Below the pieces are notes generated by a model. It saw only the letters and a program-made list of their open reading frames with translations, ran no database searches and was not told where the DNA came from. Shown piece after piece: positions 60,328 to 64,000 of a stretch of 64,000 nt of DNA; position 1 is the stretch's first letter, and the number at the start of each line of letters is the position of its first letter. Source of the stretch: Hofstenia miamia (taxonomy: Eukaryota; Xenacoelomorpha; Acoela); NCBI GenBank assembly GCA_004352715.1, contig SCFE01000093.1, positions 1,402,957-1,466,956 on the forward strand, read 5' to 3'. The position numbers and the translations under genes were made by a program.

Positions 60328-61410
60328 AACATAATTTTTAATAAATAATAATATGATTTCTATCAAATTGACATATTGAGGATGGACAGATTAATACACT
60401 ATCTCAGTTCGTTTTTCTATATGAAAGGAAACCGTCGGATAGTAAATAAATATTATATTGATATTATAATCACTTATATTATTTGAGTGCTAGCCATATT
60501 TTTAAAAAATTATACTCACTCAATTCCTTTAAAAAGTGAAAATATATATTTGCTGAGCAAAAAGCACTGTGTAAAATTTTTTACTCTCGCTTTTAAGATC
60601 GGGGTTTCTCCCATCCTAATGATAATTTTTTTATAATTTTTTGTTGAACTTGTAGGTAAAGTGCAAGAGTACAAATTTGAAAAATTTTGAATAGTTGAAG
60701 TTTTTTTAAGCTGTTTAAACTAATGCTACTATAAAATTATAAATGCTGTAATTATATTGTAGGTCCATACAGTAACATTTACCACATTTGCAGTTCATTA
60801 AGAATGTAATTGTGCAAGATAAAAAATGGAAATTCCTTCCATAAATTACAAAACTTGATGGGATTTTGAATAAATTACAGAAGTTCCTACGATTTTGCTA
60901 AGAATTTGACAAGTATTTATCAAGTTTTACAAAAATGCAGAAAGATTTTTCGATTAGAAAATTGTAGTTATATTACAATAATCTTAACTATGAAATTTGA
61001 TTGAATTTAGTGAATTGAAATCAAAGTGAATTTATGAGATATGTAGATATTTTTACTAAACATTGATTGTTGTTGCGAGTATCCAAATAAATATATGAAT
61101 AATTTATGCACACATGCAGCATTAATTTTCAAGTGCTTGAAAACTAAAAAAATCGAATTATCTTTATTGTTTCTTATGTTGATTCGAAAAAATTATTTTG
61201 AAATCTAATTAAAATTCCAATTTGTAATTTAAACTTCGAATTGGCCACATTATTACCTCATTGATAAAGTATATGTACAAAGACATTGTGGGACGATTTA
61301 TGAAATTAAGATTTCTGAAGTAATAGTTCTTACTGAAGTGATGGAATTTCAATACTAACAGCTATGAGTTGGAAATTGAATTCCTTTTTGGTGTATCCAC
61401 TGCTATGATT
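60328..61410. repeat. Second copy of GPCR 2 intron 2, 5' part
   Basis: Matches about 41519-42611 with scattered substitutions and small indels, including a 22-base insertion near 61298 and a ~20-base deletion near 60650. It lies inside the long intron 2 of the receptor gene. No coding sequence. Confidence 0.9.
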
Positions 61411-62410
61411 NNNNNNNNNNNNNNNNNNNNNNNNNNNNNNNNNNNNNNNNNNNNNNNNNNNNNNNNNNNNNNNNNNNNNNNNNNNNNNNNNNNNNNNNNN
61501 NNNNNNNNNNNNNNNNNNNNNNNNNNNNNNNNNNNNNNNNNNNNNNNNNNNNNNNNNNNNNNNNNNNNNNNNNNNNNNNNNNNNNNNNNNNNNNNNNNNN
61601 NNNNNNNNNNNNNNNNNNNNNNNNNNNNNNNNNNNNNNNNNNNNNNNNNNNNNNNNNNNNNNNNNNNNNNNNNNNNNNNNNNNNNNNNNNNNNNNNNNNN
61701 NNNNNNNNNNNNNNNNNNNNNNNNNNNNNNNNNNNNNNNNNNNNNNNNNNNNNNNNNNNNNNNNNNNNNNNNNNNNNNNNNNNNNNNNNNNNNNNNNNNN
61801 NNNNNNNNNNNNNNNNNNNNNNNNNNNNNNNNNNNNNNNNNNNNNNNNNNNNNNNNNNNNNNNNNNNNNNNNNNNNNNNNNNNNNNNNNNNNNNNNNNNN
61901 NNNNNNNNNNNNNNNNNNNNNNNNNNNNNNNNNNNNNNNNNNNNNNNNNNNNNNNNNNNNNNNNNNNNNNNNNNNNNNNNNNNNNNNNNNNNNNNNNNNN
62001 NNNNNNNNNNNNNNNNNNNNNNNNNNNNNNNNNNNNNNNNNNNNNNNNNNNNNNNNNNNNNNNNNNNNNNNNNNNNNNNNNNNNNNNNNNNNNNNNNNNN
62101 NNNNNNNNNNNNNNNNNNNNNNNNNNNNNNNNNNNNNNNNNNNNNNNNNNNNNNNNNNNNNNNNNNNNNNNNNNNNNNNNNNNNNNNNNNNNNNNNNNNN
62201 NNNNNNNNNNNNNNNNNNNNNNNNNNNNNNNNNNNNNNNNNNNNNNNNNNNNNNNNNNNNNNNNNNNNNNNNNNNNNNNNNNNNNNNNNNNNNNNNNNNN
62301 NNNNNNNNNNNNNNNNNNNNNNNNNNNNNNNNNNNNNNNNNNNNNNNNNNNNNNNNNNNNNNNNNNNNNNNNNNNNNNNNNNNNNNNNNNNNNNNNNNNN
62401 NNNNNNNNNN
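61411..62410. other. Assembly gap (exactly 1000 N)
   Basis: The sequences on its two sides share about 195 bases of the same intron. Confidence 0.99.
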
Positions 62411-64000
62411 AAATTATTTTGAAATCTAATTAAAATTCCAATATGTAATTTAAACTTCGAATTGGCCACATTATTACCGCATTGATAAAGTATATGTACA
62501 AAGACATTGTGGGACGAAGTAATAGTTCTTACTGAAGTGATGGAATTTCAATACTAACAGCTATGAGTTGGAAATTGAATTCCTTTTTGGTGTATCCATT
62601 GCTATGATTTCTGCCAAATCAAGCTTGCTTGTTGCTTTAATGCTTTGTACTATACTTAATGCAATTTAGTGAGAGTTTGCCTTAACTAATATAGTACCTC
62701 AGCACCCAAAAATCAACTTGACAGCATTTCACTATGAAGCTTACAGACATATAATGAAATTAAAATTCAAATAGGTTACAATAATATTCAAAATTTCGAT
62801 TTGTTTTGAATTAAATAGTTTCATGTAAAATTCTTTGAATAGTTTATGTTTGTTTGCATTTAGATCTACATTGGCTTTGGAATATGCAATTTTCCCGCGG
62901 TATTTTATTGGCTCTATGATCTTTACATGGAGGTATTAATTGACTTCAGTGGACCACGGTGGCAGATCTTAATGATTCTCGTCTCGTTAAGTTGTAGCTT
63001 GAATCCTTTGATTTATGCCTTTAGCATTCCTGAATTTCGAAATGCAATTGTAGATGTGATACTGCTGCGCACATTTTTTGGAAAATGAATACTTCATAGA
63101 TTAACATTGACTTCAATATTTGCATATCATTAAACTAAATCTTTTTCTGTGTGCAGCTTTTCCATTGATTGTGTACACATGATGCTTAGTCAGATATTTA
63201 TTGAAAGGATGAGGAGTGAGGGTTGCAAAAAATGCAGTGTGAGAAAATTTTGAATTCTTGATTTTTTAGTCAACAGTTCTATAATGTTTCCTATTAAAAA
63301 ATATTTTCGATCAAAATTCCATTAAATTTTCAAAAAAATAATAGAATTGATTTAGAACGTATTATATATGGTAGTTCAGAAAAGGAATCGTTGATGATCT
63401 TCCATCAAACACGTTTTTAAGCGTAATCCCTTATTAGAGTAAGTCTTTATCAATGTAATAAAATATATGTAAATATAGGGCGTATGATTAAATCGGGTCT
63501 GCAAACATAACTATTACATACATGTATATTGGTAAGCATTTCATCGTAAGCCATCATATTTTACTAGCTATCTGCAAGATACATTGACTCTTAAAAGTTA
63601 AACAGGGTGGGAATTTGTCTTGGATTGTGCTACCCCACCCAGTATCCATAAACCGCAATTCCGAAAATTACTCCATAACTAAAACATAATTTTTTTCTCT
63701 GAAATTCACGCCCACAATATTTCCAGTCGCCTCTACTTAGTGATTTGGATTTCACATAACTTGCATACAGAATGTGGTAACTCACAGGAGGTTTTAGCCA
63801 TTTAATCCCTGTAATTATCAATTAATGTATAAAAATTTATTATCAAAATAATGTATTTTCGCTTAAAGTTTATTTATTATTTTTGTGTAAGTTTTGTCTT
63901 TATTTAATTTGTTTCTTCAATAACAATAACAGAAATGCTTTTCTGGGGAGAGGGAGCCAATTCTTAGAAAGAATTGTTATAAAGTTAAGCAGTACGAGTA
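62411..64000 (+). repeat. Second copy of GPCR 2 3' region
   Basis: Matches about 42412-43971. From exon 3 to the end of the window the offset is a constant 20,029 bases with only a handful of substitutions. Upstream of exon 3 there is one ~30-base insertion relative to the first copy. It is either an allele left in the assembly or a very recent duplication. Confidence 0.92.
62864..63088 (+). CDS. GPCR exon 3 (TM6 end to C-terminus), second copy
   Basis: This is the terminal exon of the receptor, 75 codons including the stop, with a ttag acceptor just before it and the same phase-0 entry. It encodes the second half of TM6 (GICNFPAVFYW), TM7 with NPLIY and the helix-8 EFRNAI. It differs from 42835-43059 by Phe for Ser near the start (IGFG against IGSG), which matches paralogue 1. 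Exons 1 and 2 are not seen upstream within the window: LINE sequence and a gap lie there instead. Without those exons it is either a partial duplicate or part of an incompletely assembled allele. Confidence 0.8.
   Translation: MYIGFGICNFPAVFYWLYDLYMEVLIDFSGPRWQILMILVSLSCSLNPLIYAFSIPEFRNAIVDVILLRTFFGK

Noticed and set aside
1-64000. CRISPR arrays, bacterial operons, ribosome binding sites, rRNA and tRNA genes
   Set aside because: I looked for short regularly spaced repeats, clustered bacterial-type genes, and tRNA B-box-like motifs. None was found, and the context is a eukaryotic nuclear genome.

Overview
This is a window of a draft assembly of an AT-rich animal (metazoan) nuclear genome. The reasons are spliced class A GPCR genes with GT..AG introns, animal-type LINE, Penelope and Tc1 elements, many (TA)n microsatellites and long runs of N. 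I cannot name the species. A non-bilaterian or other invertebrate such as a cnidarian would fit, but nothing here proves it. There are no operons, no CRISPR arrays, and no rRNA or tRNA genes that I can see.

Host genes are few. (1) Two paralogous three-exon rhodopsin-class GPCR genes lie on the + strand, at 11232-12629 and 40108-43059, with identical exon structure (all phase-0 junctions). Intron 2 is 45 bases in one gene and 1433 bases in the other. (2) A near-identical further copy of the second gene's last exon and flanks lies at 60328-64000, offset by 20,029 bases; it is either an uncollapsed allele or a recent duplication. (3) A partial gene at 25553-27022 (+), 5' end lost in a gap, encodes three copies of a ~165-residue domain with six cysteines each and many N-glycosylation sequons. 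I do not recognise the family, and it is the most novel-looking coding sequence here.

Nearly everything else that can be named is mobile DNA, mostly broken. CR1/L2/Jockey-type LINE pieces lie at 1-183 (-), 9490-10795 (+), 13365-14175 (- tails), 14763-18005 (+, esterase-type ORF1 plus ORF2), 18960-19096 (+ tail), 19141-21626 (-, zinc-finger/RRM-like ORF1 plus endonuclease), 53795-57160 (+) and 58201-59252 (-). Penelope-like elements lie at 31941-33900 (+), 45130-47066 (-, itself interrupted by a short repeat) and 52860-53767 (+). Two Tc1-like elements lie at 30096-31931 and 50339-52470. The first carries a nested hAT-like insertion with a perfect 8-base target duplication; the second is interrupted by ~630 bases of unrelated DNA. 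Small inverted-repeat elements lie at 22700-22866, 24055-24620, about 36600-38022 and 38728-39173. A 2.3-2.8 kb non-coding repeat is present twice (1150-3392 and 4349-7147).

The assembly itself is imperfect. Several gaps and single N characters sit between duplicated sequences, which marks unmerged contig overlaps or unresolved haplotypes. Copy-number conclusions should be drawn with this in mind.
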